NCBI GenBank assembly: GCA_963827585.1
Contig: CAWHCK010000058.1
Coordinates: forward strand, 48,488-112,487
DNA from: VAZQ01 sp963827585
GTDB taxonomy: Bacteria; Pseudomonadota; Alphaproteobacteria; Rhizobiales; Xanthobacteraceae
Reading direction: 5' to 3'
DNA: 64,000 nt
Shown here: positions 25,929 to 35,031 of the stretch, one piece after another
Layout of the letters: every line of letters starts with the position of its first letter
Position numbering within the stretch: the stretch's first letter is position 1
The notes under the pieces: model-generated
Told to the model about the DNA's origin: nothing
Seen by the model: only the letters and a program-made list of their open reading frames with translations
The model's database searches: none
Program-made: the position numbers and the translations under genes

Positions 25929-26417
25929 TTACTCAGCGGATGCCGCCGCGCGCTGGCGATAGGCGCGCTGGCGGCAGGCGCTCGAACAGAACAGGGCATC
26001 GTCACGCGGCGGCGTGAAGTTCTTGCCGCAAGATGTGCAGATTGTCCCCTCGCGTTTCTTCGCCCGTGCAGCGCGGGCTCTCGCAGCTTCCGCCTTCGGC
26101 CTGCACGCCTCACAACAGAGAACGTGCTTGCGAGGTGGCCAACGCCATTCGTCATGGACGGGACGGCCACACCCTTGGCATGGTCGCGCCGGTTCGCCCT
26201 CGATTGGTGTGCACTCCGCACAAACGGGTATGAGCCACCAATGTGAGGTGGCCCACGGGGAACGGGGCAAGCTTATTCGCGCCCGCCATATCGGCTCGCC
26301 AGGGGCAAGCGTGCGGCCGCATTCCCCGCATACGCTACAATCCCATATAGCGGTGCAACGGATTTCGTGACGACGCTCCTCCTTGGCGGCCGTGAGACCG
26401 TCCGCATCTTCGTCCAT
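25929..26417 (-). CDS. Multi-zinc-finger hypothetical protein
   Basis: A 162-residue protein with a chain of Cys pairs: CSVCGECGRTL, VCAEC, CQGCGRP, CCEACRP, CTSCGKNF and FCSSACRQRAYRQR. The last is the FCS/CSxxCRQRAYR zinc-finger seen in small DNA-binding proteins. The likely role is nucleic-acid binding; no better assignment. The start at 26417 is not secured by a clear Shine-Dalgarno sequence. Confidence 0.6.
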   Translation of the reverse strand: MDEDADGLTAAKEERRHEIRCTAIWDCSVCGECGRTLAPGEPIWRARISLPRSPWATSHWWLIPVCAECTPIEGEPARPCQGCGRPVHDEWRWPPRKHVLCCEACRPKAEAARARAARAKKREGTICTSCGKNFTPPRDDALFCSSACRQRAYRQRAAASAE

Positions 26418-26485
26418 GGATGTCCGGCCCCTCCGTTACGGCTACTGTAAGGCCACCGCCGCTGCATGGGTAACATCCGTAACGC

Positions 26486-26602
26486 CTAGATCGCGCAATA
26501 GGGTTTTGATGGATTCGCCCATGGCGGCGGTCGGCGTCGCTCGCTTCCGCCGAAGCGTTTTTCCTCAAACAACCTGATCGGCGTCCCATTGTTGGTGGTC
26601 AT
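26486..26602 (-). CDS. Small ORF coupled by ATGA to the upstream gene
   Basis: A 38-residue frame (MTTNNGTPIRLFEEKRFGGS and on). Its ATG overlaps the TGA of the 26599-26976 gene (ATGA), typical of translational coupling. Too short to assign; it may be a frameshifted longer gene since a second frame (MGESIKTLLRDLG) continues after it. Confidence 0.35.
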   Translation of the reverse strand: MTTNNGTPIRLFEEKRFGGSERRRPPPWANPSKPYCAI

Positions 26603-26976
26603 TCGCTCTCGCCCTGCTCGTCGGGAAGCAGGGGGGAAGCCTTGGCCTCGGCTCCACGCTTGCGCCTTGCCTTACGGGATGGAGCCGGGAGCGCCACGGG
26701 CTCCGGCACGGCGTCGATCACCTTGGCATTCGCGCCCGCCTCGCGTTGGGCGAGCATCGCCGTCAACGCCTCAATACCGGCCTCTAACTGCGAGTCCGTC
26801 ATGGCCTTAACGGCGTTCGTGTGCTCTACCCGCATTTCCCTAGGTACCAACAAAACCAGCAACTTAAGAAAGACTGCTGCGATCGCCGAAGGAGAAGCGG
26901 TGTCGCGGTCGCCCGACGCTTCCCCCGAGGTGGTGTTGGGTGTTTTGCTGACGGAAGCCGTCAGCATAACGGACAA
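26599..26976 (-). CDS. Hypothetical protein, island family
   Basis: A 125-residue protein with the motif LLVPREMRVEHTNAVKAMTD then SQLEAGIEALTAMLAQRE and a basic tail (RKARRKRGAEAK). The C-terminal part is shared with the truncated gene at 25503. The N-terminal coding DNA is also present as a fragment at 10982-11050, part of repeat copy A. Function unknown; basic tail suggests nucleic-acid contact. Confidence 0.5.
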   Translation of the reverse strand: MSVMLTASVSKTPNTTSGEASGDRDTASPSAIAAVFLKLLVLLVPREMRVEHTNAVKAMTDSQLEAGIEALTAMLAQREAGANAKVIDAVPEPVALPAPSRKARRKRGAEAKASPLLPDEQGESE

Positions 26977-27033
26977 GTCGGTGAGTGTCCGATTTTGCCG
27001 ACAGAGGAGTCAGCAAAAAAATAACCCCGACCA

Positions 27034-27090
27034 GTAGTACTATTACTACTACTACTACTATCTACTACTACTACTACTACTACTATACTA
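27034..27090. repeat. (TAC)n trinucleotide microsatellite
   Basis: About 17 TAC/ACT units with three short interruptions. The matching place in copy A at 10916-10926 has only two to three units (TAGTACTACT), so the tract has expanded here or shrunk there. It lies upstream of the minus-strand gene at 26599-26976. Confidence 0.9.
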
Positions 27091-27092
27091 CA

Positions 27093-27116
27093 CATGTCTC
27101 CAAGCGTCGGCCGGGG
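27093..27116 (+). repeat. Direct repeat, left boundary of the RHH module
   Basis: CATGTCTCCAAGCG-TCGGCCGGGG, repeated in the same orientation at 27830-27855 with two extra bases. It forms the left edge of the about 735-base module that holds the ribbon-helix-helix gene. Confidence 0.75.
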
Positions 27117-27258
27117 ATTACTGCCTCCCCCACGGAGTTGCGTTCGGACGAGGATTGCGGCTGCAGGAGCGCGAGTGGGCTGTGGGGGGATCGACCACGA
27201 CTGCGTGGTAGTTGGCGGGATTGGGTGAGGTGGAGGCGGTGGGGGCGGTGCTGACGGC

Positions 27259-27342
27259 ACATGCAAGTCAGTGAGCTGACATGCAAGCAACTGTCATGAC
27301 ATCATATGCTTGCATGTGTGATGCTGCGCCGTGCTTGCATGT
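27259..27342 (+). promoter_or_regulatory. Four-site operator array upstream of the RHH gene
   Basis: Two copies of ACATGCAAG (27259-27267 and 27279-27287, starts exactly 20 bases apart) and two of its reverse complement CTTGCATGT (27309-27317 and 27334-27342, starts 25 bases apart). The last copy touches the Shine-Dalgarno sequence GGAGGA. Arrays of inverted sites beside the start of a ribbon-helix-helix gene suggest autoregulation by the gene product. Confidence 0.65.
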
Positions 27343-27352
27343 GGAGGATGGT

Positions 27353-27814
27353 ATGAAGCGGATCGTAGACGGACGGACTTACAACACGGAGACGTCGACG
27401 CTGGTGGCGAGGGCGGAATGGCAGGCGGACAACTACTCGCCCTACGCTGGCTTGGAGTGCGAGGCTGAGCTGTACCAGACGCGCGGTGGGGCGTTCTTTC
27501 TGGTAACCACAATCCATATCCCCGAGAGCCGTGACAGCGACGCACGGGACAAGGTCGAGTGCGACGCGATGACCGGTGAGCGGGCGCAGGCTTGGTTGCT
27601 TGAGGGCGACGTTGAGGTCATTCGCAATGTATTCGATGACCCGCCGGAGGCGGAGGCTGAGGCGGACACCGGCGCGACGATCTACATCCGCGTTCCGGAA
27701 TCGCTGAAACGCGAGGTTGATGCAGCTGCGGAGAAGGCGGGGACGTCCGTGAACGTGTGGGCGATGCGCTGCGTCGAGCGCTGCCTCAAGAACCAGAAGG
27801 CGGAGCAGTCGTAG
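27353..27814 (+). CDS. Ribbon-helix-helix DNA-binding protein
   Basis: About 153 residues from ATG 27353, which has GGAGGA 5 bases upstream. Residues about 108-145 read TIYIRVPESLKREVDAAAEK then AGTSVNVWAMRCVERCL, a typical ribbon-helix-helix (Arc/MetJ, HicB/CopG-like) domain with the polar beta strand and the G-T-S-V-N turn. The N-terminal part (residues 1-80) has a strand-rich unknown domain. The four ACATGCAAG-type sites just upstream are its likely operators. It sits alone, without a toxin partner, between direct repeats. Confidence 0.75.
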   Translation: MKRIVDGRTYNTETSTLVARAEWQADNYSPYAGLECEAELYQTRGGAFFLVTTIHIPESRDSDARDKVECDAMTGERAQAWLLEGDVEVIRNVFDDPPEAEAEADTGATIYIRVPESLKREVDAAAEKAGTSVNVWAMRCVERCLKNQKAEQS

Positions 27815-27829
27815 CCCCTCCCCGCTTCG

Positions 27830-27855
27830 CATGTCTCCAAGACGGTCGGCCGGGG
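27830..27855 (+). repeat. Direct repeat, right boundary of the RHH module
   Basis: CATGTCTCCAAGACGGTCGG then CCGGGG; partner of 27093-27116. It continues into the hairpin CCGGGG...CCCCGG that may end transcription of the RHH gene. Extended match to copy A at 10861-10917. Confidence 0.75.
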
Positions 27856-27876
27856 GCTCTCCTGCCACTCCCCGGC

Positions 27877-28240
27877 CTATTCGCTTTCTCCTAGGCGAGC
27901 GGGGCTAGAAGTAGTCATCGTCGCGGTTGACGGCGCCGAGTTTAGGGGCCCTGTTTTGCGAGAGGTTCGGATGCTGTCGTTGCAACATTGCGAAATGAAG
28001 CTAGGCAAACTCCTGACATATGTCATTGGCGCGGCAGTAGGGCTCGCAGCGAGCCTGTGCCTATATGGGCAATCAACGCTGAAGAAGATCTTGAACAACT
28101 ATTGTGCCGCCAGTGCGGCGAGGCGGAAATCGCTGGTCTCATCGCTGAGTGTCTAATTGCCAAGGAACGCGAGTACGGCAAACAGCTCGCTGGGCAGTGG
28201 GCGGCGGCAGCGATCGCGATCTCAACCCTATTGTAAAAAA
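27877..28240. other. Region with a possible frameshifted small gene
   Basis: From ATG 27993 one frame reads MKLGKLLTYVIGAAVGLAAS, a membrane-anchor-like start, and another continues EEDLEQLLCRQCGEAEIAGL then IAECLIAKEREYG. Together they could be one small membrane protein with a frameshift near 28075. Not firm enough for a gene call. Confidence 0.35.
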
Positions 28241-28347
28241 CCGGCTGATCCTTCCACTGGCAGGCTTCGACATGCGGCAAACCGCCTGCGCACGGGGATC
28301 GCTCCCTGGTATCATGATCGGCGGCGGCACCGCGGGAGGGAGCCCCC

Positions 28348-29338
28348 ATGTTCGGCATGAGGCGGCGGGAGTTCGTTGCGCTGCTCGGCGGCGCGGCGGC
28401 GACGTGGCCGCTTGCGGCACGCGCGCAGCAGCCAGCGATGCCGATCGTCGGATATCTCGGCGCAGCTTCGCCGCATACGGGTGTTCAGATTTTGGCTGCC
28501 CTTCGCCAGAGTCTCGCCGAAGCCGGCTACGTCGAGGGTCGTAACGTAGCGATCGAACCGCACTGGGCCGCAGGTCAATACGAGCGGCTGCCGGCGATGG
28601 CGGCCGAGATGGTGCGTCGTCAAGTGGCCGTCATCGTCGCGACCGGCGGCACCGCTGCGGCGTTGGCAGCCAAGAAGGCAACCACGACAATTCCCCTCGT
28701 GTTCAGTGTCACTGATGATCCGATCGCACTTGGTCTCGTCGCCAGTCTCGCCCGGCCGGGCGGAAATGCGACCGGCGTGACCTTCCTGCTCGCCGAGTTG
28801 GGGGCGAAGCAACTTGGATTGCTGCGGGAACTGGTTCCTGCCGCGACCCGTATTGGGCTGCTGGTTAATCCCAACAACACGACTTCCCAACCCAGACGAG
28901 CGACGTGGTCGCGGCAGCTTCTATGTCGGCGTAACAATTGAAGTCGTCCACGCCAGCGATAGCCGCGAGATCGAAGCTGCCTTCGCGGCGCTTGTCCGCA
29001 ACAGAGCCGACGCGCTCCTAGTCGGCACTGACCCGTTCTTGTACAGCCGGCGTGTCCAGCTTGCCACTTTGGCGGCGCGTTATGCGATTCCGGCGGTCTA
29101 CCCCGTGCGCGAGAACGCGGAGGTCGGTGGGCTGATGAGCTACGGGACGAGCCTGGCGGAAGTGTATCGGCAGGTGGGTGCCTACACCGTCCGTATTCTC
29201 AAGGGCGCCAAGCCAGCCGACCTGCCGGTTGTGCGATCGACCAAGTTCGAGTTCGTCATCAACTTGCCGACTGCCCGTGCGCTCGGCCTCGAAGTGCCGC
29301 CGATGCTGCTCGCGCGCGCCGACGAGGTGATCGAATGA
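28348..29338 (+). pseudogene. ABC transporter substrate-binding protein, frameshifted
   Basis: Second ABC_sub_bind protein (PF04392). The first frame runs from MFGMRRREFVALLGGAAATW through the signal peptide to LLVNPNNTTSQ (about 28890). The rest (VGVTIEVVHASDSREIEAAF to PPMLLARADEVIE) is in another frame open to 29338, and a third short frame (TQTSDVVAAA) bridges them. So two indels lie between 28885 and 28930. A close paralogue is at 21285, and both share an about 100-base upstream segment. Confidence 0.8.
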
Positions 29339-29431
29339 GAGGCGCGAATTCATCGTGCGGTTCTGTTAGATTGACAGGCTCGATCCTTAGCTGGGCCCGA
29401 CCGCAACGGGGCCAGTGACTGTGCCGACGAG

Positions 29432-32400
29432 GTGACCTTGTCTCGCAAGGGGGCGAAGAGCGGAACGCGCGGTCGCAAGGTTCGTTCGACCGGAACGAAG
29501 GCGAGGACGCGCGTGGTCCGCGTCGGCGAATCTCCAACCGAGTGGGAAAGAAAGCTGCCGAGGCGCTGGAGCGGCAGGCCGCGACCGCGGAGGTGCTGCG
29601 CGTCATCTCGAGTTCGTCGGGGGCGCTTGAGCCGGTCTTCCAGGCCATGTTGGCGAACGCGGTGCGCATCTGCGAGGCCAAGTTCGGCACGCTGTACCTC
29701 GTCGAGGGAGATGGCTTCCGCACGGTTGCTCCCCACACGCGCCGCCTGCGTATGTCGAGGCGCGCGCAGCGCGAACTGCTTCCGACCGCCGCCGGACGCG
29801 TCCTTGCGCGTATCGCCGCCACGAAGCAGGTGGTCCAAATTGCCGACATCAAGACCAACGGTCCTACGTCGAACGCCATCCGTTGCCGTCGCCACCGTCG
29901 ATCTCGGTGGCTATCGGACGGTACTCGGCGTCCCGATGCTGAAGGAGGATGAACTGATCGGCGTTATTAGCATCAATCGCCAGGAGGTGCGGCCGTTCAC
30001 CGACAAACAGATCGAGCTGGTGAGGAATTTCGCTGCCCAGGCCGTCATCGCCATCGAGAACACGCGCCTGCTCAACGAGCTGCGCGAGTCGCTGCAGCAG
30101 CAGACCGCCACGGCCGAGGTGTTGGGCGTCATCTCCGGTTCGCCAGGCGAGCTTCAGCCGGTGTTCGACGCCATGCTGGCGAATGCGGTGCGCCTCTGCG
30201 CCGCCAGCTTCGGTAACTCTATCTGCGCGACGGCGAGTTCTTCCGCCTGGTCGCCTTCCACAACACCCCGCCGGCCTTCGTCGCCGAGCGCCGCGGCCGG
30301 CCCTACCGCCCGAGCCCGATTGGCCCGCCCGGCCGCATGCTGCGCACGCGCGCCGTGGTTCATATCGACGACCTCACCGCCGATCCGTCCTATCGCGAGC
30401 GCGATCCGGGCGTGGTCGCGTTCGTCGAGCTTGCCGGCGCTCGTACCGTTCTCCTGGTGCCGATGCTCAAGGCGGGAGCCGATCGGCGACCTCGTCGATC
30501 TACCGCCAGGAGGTGCGCCCGTTCGCCGACCGGCAGATCGAGCTGCTTACCGGCTTCGCCGCCCAGGCCGTCATCGCCATCGAGAACACGCGGCTGCTCA
30601 ACGAGCTGCGGCGCACGACGATCTGGCTGCAGCAACAGACCGCCACCGCCGACGTGCTCAAGGTGATCAGCCGCTCGACGTTCGATCTGCAGATCGTGCT
30701 CGATACGCTGGTCGAATCGGCAGCGCGGCTCTGCGAGGCGGATAAGGCAGTCATTTCGCCGCGAAGGCGCAGGCTATCGTCTCGCCGCGAATTTTCGGTT
30801 TTCACGCGAATTCAAGGAATATCTGGAGCGGCATTTGATTGAACCTGGCCGAAACACTCTCGTTGGACGAACGACACTCGAACGCCGAACCATCCACATT
30901 CCCGATGTTCTGGCCGATCCTGAGTATACCTGGAGCGAGGCGATAGAACGTGGCGGTTTCCGCACCATGCTTGGCGTACCGCTGCTGCGTGAGGGGTCCC
31001 GGTCGGCGTAATCGATGTCGCGGGCCACCGTCCGGCCGTTCACCGATAAGCAGATCGAGCTGATGACGACCTTCGCCGACCAGGCATTAATCGCGATCGA
31101 GAACGTTCGGTTGTTCGACGAGGTGCAGGCGCGGACGCGCGACCTCAGCGAGGCGTTGGAGCAGCAGACGGCGACCAGCGAGGTGCTGCGGGTGATCTCC
31201 AGTTCGCCGGGCGAGCTTGAGCCGGTGTTTGAAACCATGTTGGCGAACGCGGTACAGATTTGTGGAGCCAAGTTCGGCGTCATGTCGCTGCGTGAAGGCG
31301 ATGCGTTCCGCGTCATCGCCACTCACGGAGCGCCGCCCCGCTCTCGTGGAGCAGCGGCGGCGAGAGCCCCTCGTACGACCGACGCCGGGACACAATCTGG
31401 AGCGTATGCTGCGCACGAAAGACGTCGTTCACGTTCCAGACATATTGGCCGATCCCGAATCGGCGCCCACACTTGCCAAGTTCGGCGGGGCGAAAGCTCT
31501 CGTAACGTCCCGCTGCTGAAGGACGGCAATCTGATCGGCTCAATCGTGATTTTCCGGCAAGAGGCGGGACCATTCAGCGGCAAGCAAATCGAGTTGGTGA
31601 AAAACTTCGCCGCCCAGGCGGTGATCGCCATCGAGAATACCCGCCTGCTCAACGAGCTGCGCAAATCCCTGCAGCAGCAGACCGCGACCTCGGAGGTGCT
31701 GGAGGTCATCTCAAGCTCGCCGGGGAAGCTGGAGCCGGTGTTCCGGGTCATGCTGGAAAATGCCGTACATATCTGCGGAGCAAAGTTCGGCACGCTCTAC
31801 CTCTATGATGGAGAAGTGTTTCAAGCTGTCGCATTTTCCAACGCACCGCCGGCGTATCTCGAGCACCGCCGACGCGGACCGCTCCGTCCGAATCCAGCTG
31901 CCCCCCTTGGCCGCGTTCGCCGCACTAAACAGGTGGTTCACATTGCCGACTGTACGGCTGATCAGGCCGATATTGAGGGCGATCCCTTGTTTGTCACCAC
32001 AACCAAGCTCTCCAGCGTCCGGACGCTCCTTGTCGTGCCGATGCTTAAGGAGGGTGAGTTCGTCGGTGCGATCAGCATCTACCGCCAGGAGGTGCGCCCG
32101 TTTACTGACAAGCAGATCGAACTGGTCCAGAATTTCGCCGCCCAGGCGGTCATCGCGATCGAGAACACGCGCTTGCTTAACGAGCTACGCGAATTGCTGC
32201 AGCAGCAGACCGCCACCGCCGATGTGCTCAAAGTCATCAGCCGCTCGACGTTCGATCTGCAGGCGGTGCTCGATACCTTGGCGGAGTCTCGCCGTGCGGC
32301 TTTGCGAATCAGATCAGTCGGTCATCCGTCGACGCGTAGGCGATGCCTATTCGGTCGCCGCCACCTATGGCTTTTCGCCGCAACAGCGTGAACATCTCGA

Positions 32401-34504
32401 ACGCTATTCTACAAAACCCGACCGTGGATCGACGTTCGGGCGTGCAATCATTGAAGAACATACGGTCCATATTCCGGATGTTCTTGCCGATCCGGAGTGG
32501 CAGCGCCCCGAGCAGCCAAGCGCTACTGGCATCCGAGCTGCTATCAGCGTGCCACTTCTGCGCAAGGGAGTGATAGTTGGTGCCCTTACTGTGATACGCA
32601 CGCAGCCGCGGGCATTTAGCCAGAAGCAGATCGAATTGCTCGAAACCTTCGCCGACCAGGCGGTGATTGCGATCGAGAACGTCCGGCTGTTCGACGAAGT
32701 GCAGGCGAGGAATCGGGAACTTCAGGAATTGCTCGAGTACCAGACCGCGACCGGCGAAGTCCTCAACGCAATCAGCCGGTCACCGACCCAATTGCAGCCG
32801 GTGCTGGACACAATTGTCCTGACCGCCGCGAGGCTGTGCTCTGCAGAGTATTCATACATCGCTAGATATGCGGATAACGCACTGCACCTAGTCGCGGAGC
32901 TTCGCATGGTTGCTGAACACCTGACATATCTTGCGCGCAACGCGATCAGCATTGACCGCGGTGCCGTGATCGGTCGGGTCGCAATCGAGAAGAGAACGAT
33001 TCACGTGCCCGACGTGCTTGCTGATCCGGAGTTCGATCGGTTCGAGTGGCAGAAGATCGGCAAACAGCGGACGGTTTTGGGCGTTCCGCTGCTGCGAGAA
33101 GGTACGTTGATCGGTGTCATCATCCTAGCGCGAACCGCGGTCGCGCCCTTTACGGAAAAGCAGATTGAGCTGGTCACCACATTCGCCGACCAGGCGGTGA
33201 TCGCGATCGAGAATGCCCGGCTGTTCGACGAGGTGCAGGCGCGCACGCGCGAACTCACGCAATCGGTCGAGGAGTTGCGGGCACTCGGCGTTGTTTCCCA
33301 GGCGGTCAACTCGACCCTCGATCTGCAGACGGTGCTCGACACAATCGTCGCCAAGGCCGCGCAGATTTCCGGCACGGAGGCGGGCGCGATCTACGTCCTC
33401 GACGAGACAAGCAAGGAGTTCCAACTCAGCGCCACATTCGGCATGAGCGGGGACATGATCGCCGCGGTGCGCAATCTGCATGCCGAGATTTCCGCGGCGG
33501 TCGGGCTGTTGACCGAAACACATGAGCCCGACCAGGCCGCCGATCTGCGGGATTTGCCGGCATCCCCGGTGAACGACATCATCTTGCAGGCCGGTTATCG
33601 GGCGCGGCTGCTGGTCCCGCTCTTGCGTTCTGGAAAGGTGGTCGGCGCGCTCGTCGTCCGCCGCAAAGCGTCGGGCGAATTCTCTCCAAATACGGTCGAC
33701 CTTCTCAAGACGTTCGCAGCGCAGTCGGTGCTGGCGATCCAGAACGCGCGCCTGTTCGAGGAAATCGAGGACAAGAGCCGCCAGCTTCAGCTGGCGAGCG
33801 AGAACAAGTCGCAGTTCGTCTCCAGCATGAGCCACGAGCTCCGCACGCCGCTCAACGCAATCATCGGGCTGACCGAGATGATGGTCACGAACGCTGCGCG
33901 CTTCGGCACGGAAAAGGCGCAGGAGCCGCTGCAGCGCGTGAATCGCGCCGGGACCCACCTCCTCGGCCTCATCAACCAGGTGCTCGACCTCTCGAAGATC
34001 GAAGCGGGTAAGCTTGAGCTCAATCCCGCAGCACCGTGCAATCTGGCCCGGCTGATCGACGAGGTCGATTGGCACCGCGCGGCAGCTGGCCGAGCAGAAC
34101 AAGAACCGCCTCATCGTTGACGCCCAAGAGAACCTCGGCGCCATCGACCGTCGGATCCATGCGGCTGCGGCAGATACTGCTCAACCTGCTGAGCAATGCC
34201 TGCAAGTTCACAAAAGCAGGGCGAGGTCAAGCTGCGGGCGCGCAGGGTGAGCAACGGCACGCGACTGGGTCGAGCTCGCCGTCTCCGACACCGGCATCGG
34301 CATGACCGCAGAGCAGCAGGCAAAGCTGTTCGAGGAGTTCAGCCAGGCCGATGCCACGACCGCGCAGCGCTTCGGCGGCACCGGGCTGGGCCTTGCCATC
34401 ACCCGCAAGCTCGCCCGCTTGATGGGCGGCGACGTGACCGTGGCGAGCGAGCCGGGCAAGGGCTCAGTGTTCACCGTGCGTCTGCCGGGCGGCGTGCCAT
34501 CCTG
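29432..34504 (+). pseudogene. Multi-GAF hybrid-type sensor histidine kinase, many frameshifts
   Basis: About 5 kb that would encode some 1,690 residues. It starts LSRKGAKSGTRGRKVRSTGT, then has about eight tandem GAF domains. Each ends RPFTDKQIELVxNFAAQAVI-like, followed by a coiled linker of the form LLNELRESLQQQTAT-AEVLxVIS. It finishes with a HisKA dimer domain (FVSSMSHELRTPLNAIIGLT with the phospho-His) and a HATPase domain (LNLLSNACKFTK, DTGIGM, GTGLGLAI). Pieces lie in all three frames and about ten indels are needed to join them. The domain plan is common in Bradyrhizobium. No membrane segment is seen. Its response regulator follows convergently. Confidence 0.85.
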
Positions 34505-34523
34505 ATCACCACGGTCGGAGCAT

Positions 34524-34898
34524 CTATTTGGGGTGCGCAAGCACGCGCCGGATGGTTGCGACCAGGCTATCGAATTCGATCGGTTTGGCATCGAACTCGT
34601 CGCATCCCGTGGCAATGGCCTGCTCGCGTTCGCTCTCCAGCGCATGCGCGGACATGCCGATGATCGGGATGTCGCGGGTATGCGGATCGTTCCTGAGACG
34701 TCGCACGGGTTCCCAGCGGTCAACGACCGGCATTTCCAGGTCCATCAGAATTACGTCCGGGTGCTCGGTCACAGCCAACTCGCAGCCCTTCTCGCTGTCG
34801 TCGGCCGCGAGAACCTCAAAATCGCCGACCAGCTCGAGCCGCGTCTTGAGCATATAGATGTTGTCATCGTTGTGTTCGACGTAGAGCACCCTGGTCAT
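34524..34898 (-). CDS. Single-domain response regulator
   Basis: A 124-residue receiver of the DivK/CheY type without an output domain. The acidic pocket reads EHNDDN (first Asp replaced by His), the phospho-acceptor is in VILMDLEMPV (about Asp52), the switch Ser is in GMSAHAL, and the lysine is in DAKPIEFDSL. It ends 20 bases from the convergent histidine kinase, its probable partner. The kinase has no receiver of its own, so this could be the missing relay step. Confidence 0.85.
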   Translation of the reverse strand: MTRVLYVEHNDDNIYMLKTRLELVGDFEVLAADDSEKGCELAVTEHPDVILMDLEMPVVDRWEPVRRLRNDPHTRDIPIIGMSAHALESEREQAIATGCDEFDAKPIEFDSLVATIRRVLAHPK

Positions 34899-35031
34899 GA
34901 TGCTGCTTCCATCCCGTTTGACGGCCGCTCTGGTTACCTCGTCACTCGATCACCTCGGCACGGGCACGGAACGCCGGCCGCGTCGTAGAGAAACAACTCA
35001 TATCAGTCATGGTCTTTCCTCCTCCACCGAT

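Noticed and set aside
27353..27814. Type II toxin-antitoxin pair with the RHH protein as antitoxin
   Set aside because: No toxin-sized partner (HicA, ParE, RelE, MazF) lies on either side within the module.
9738..35000. A right-hand att site (copy of the tRNA-Val 3' end) closing the island
   Set aside because: I did not find a second copy of the TTCGATCCCTGTCGCGCCC sequence by eye up to 35 kb. The right border stays unknown.
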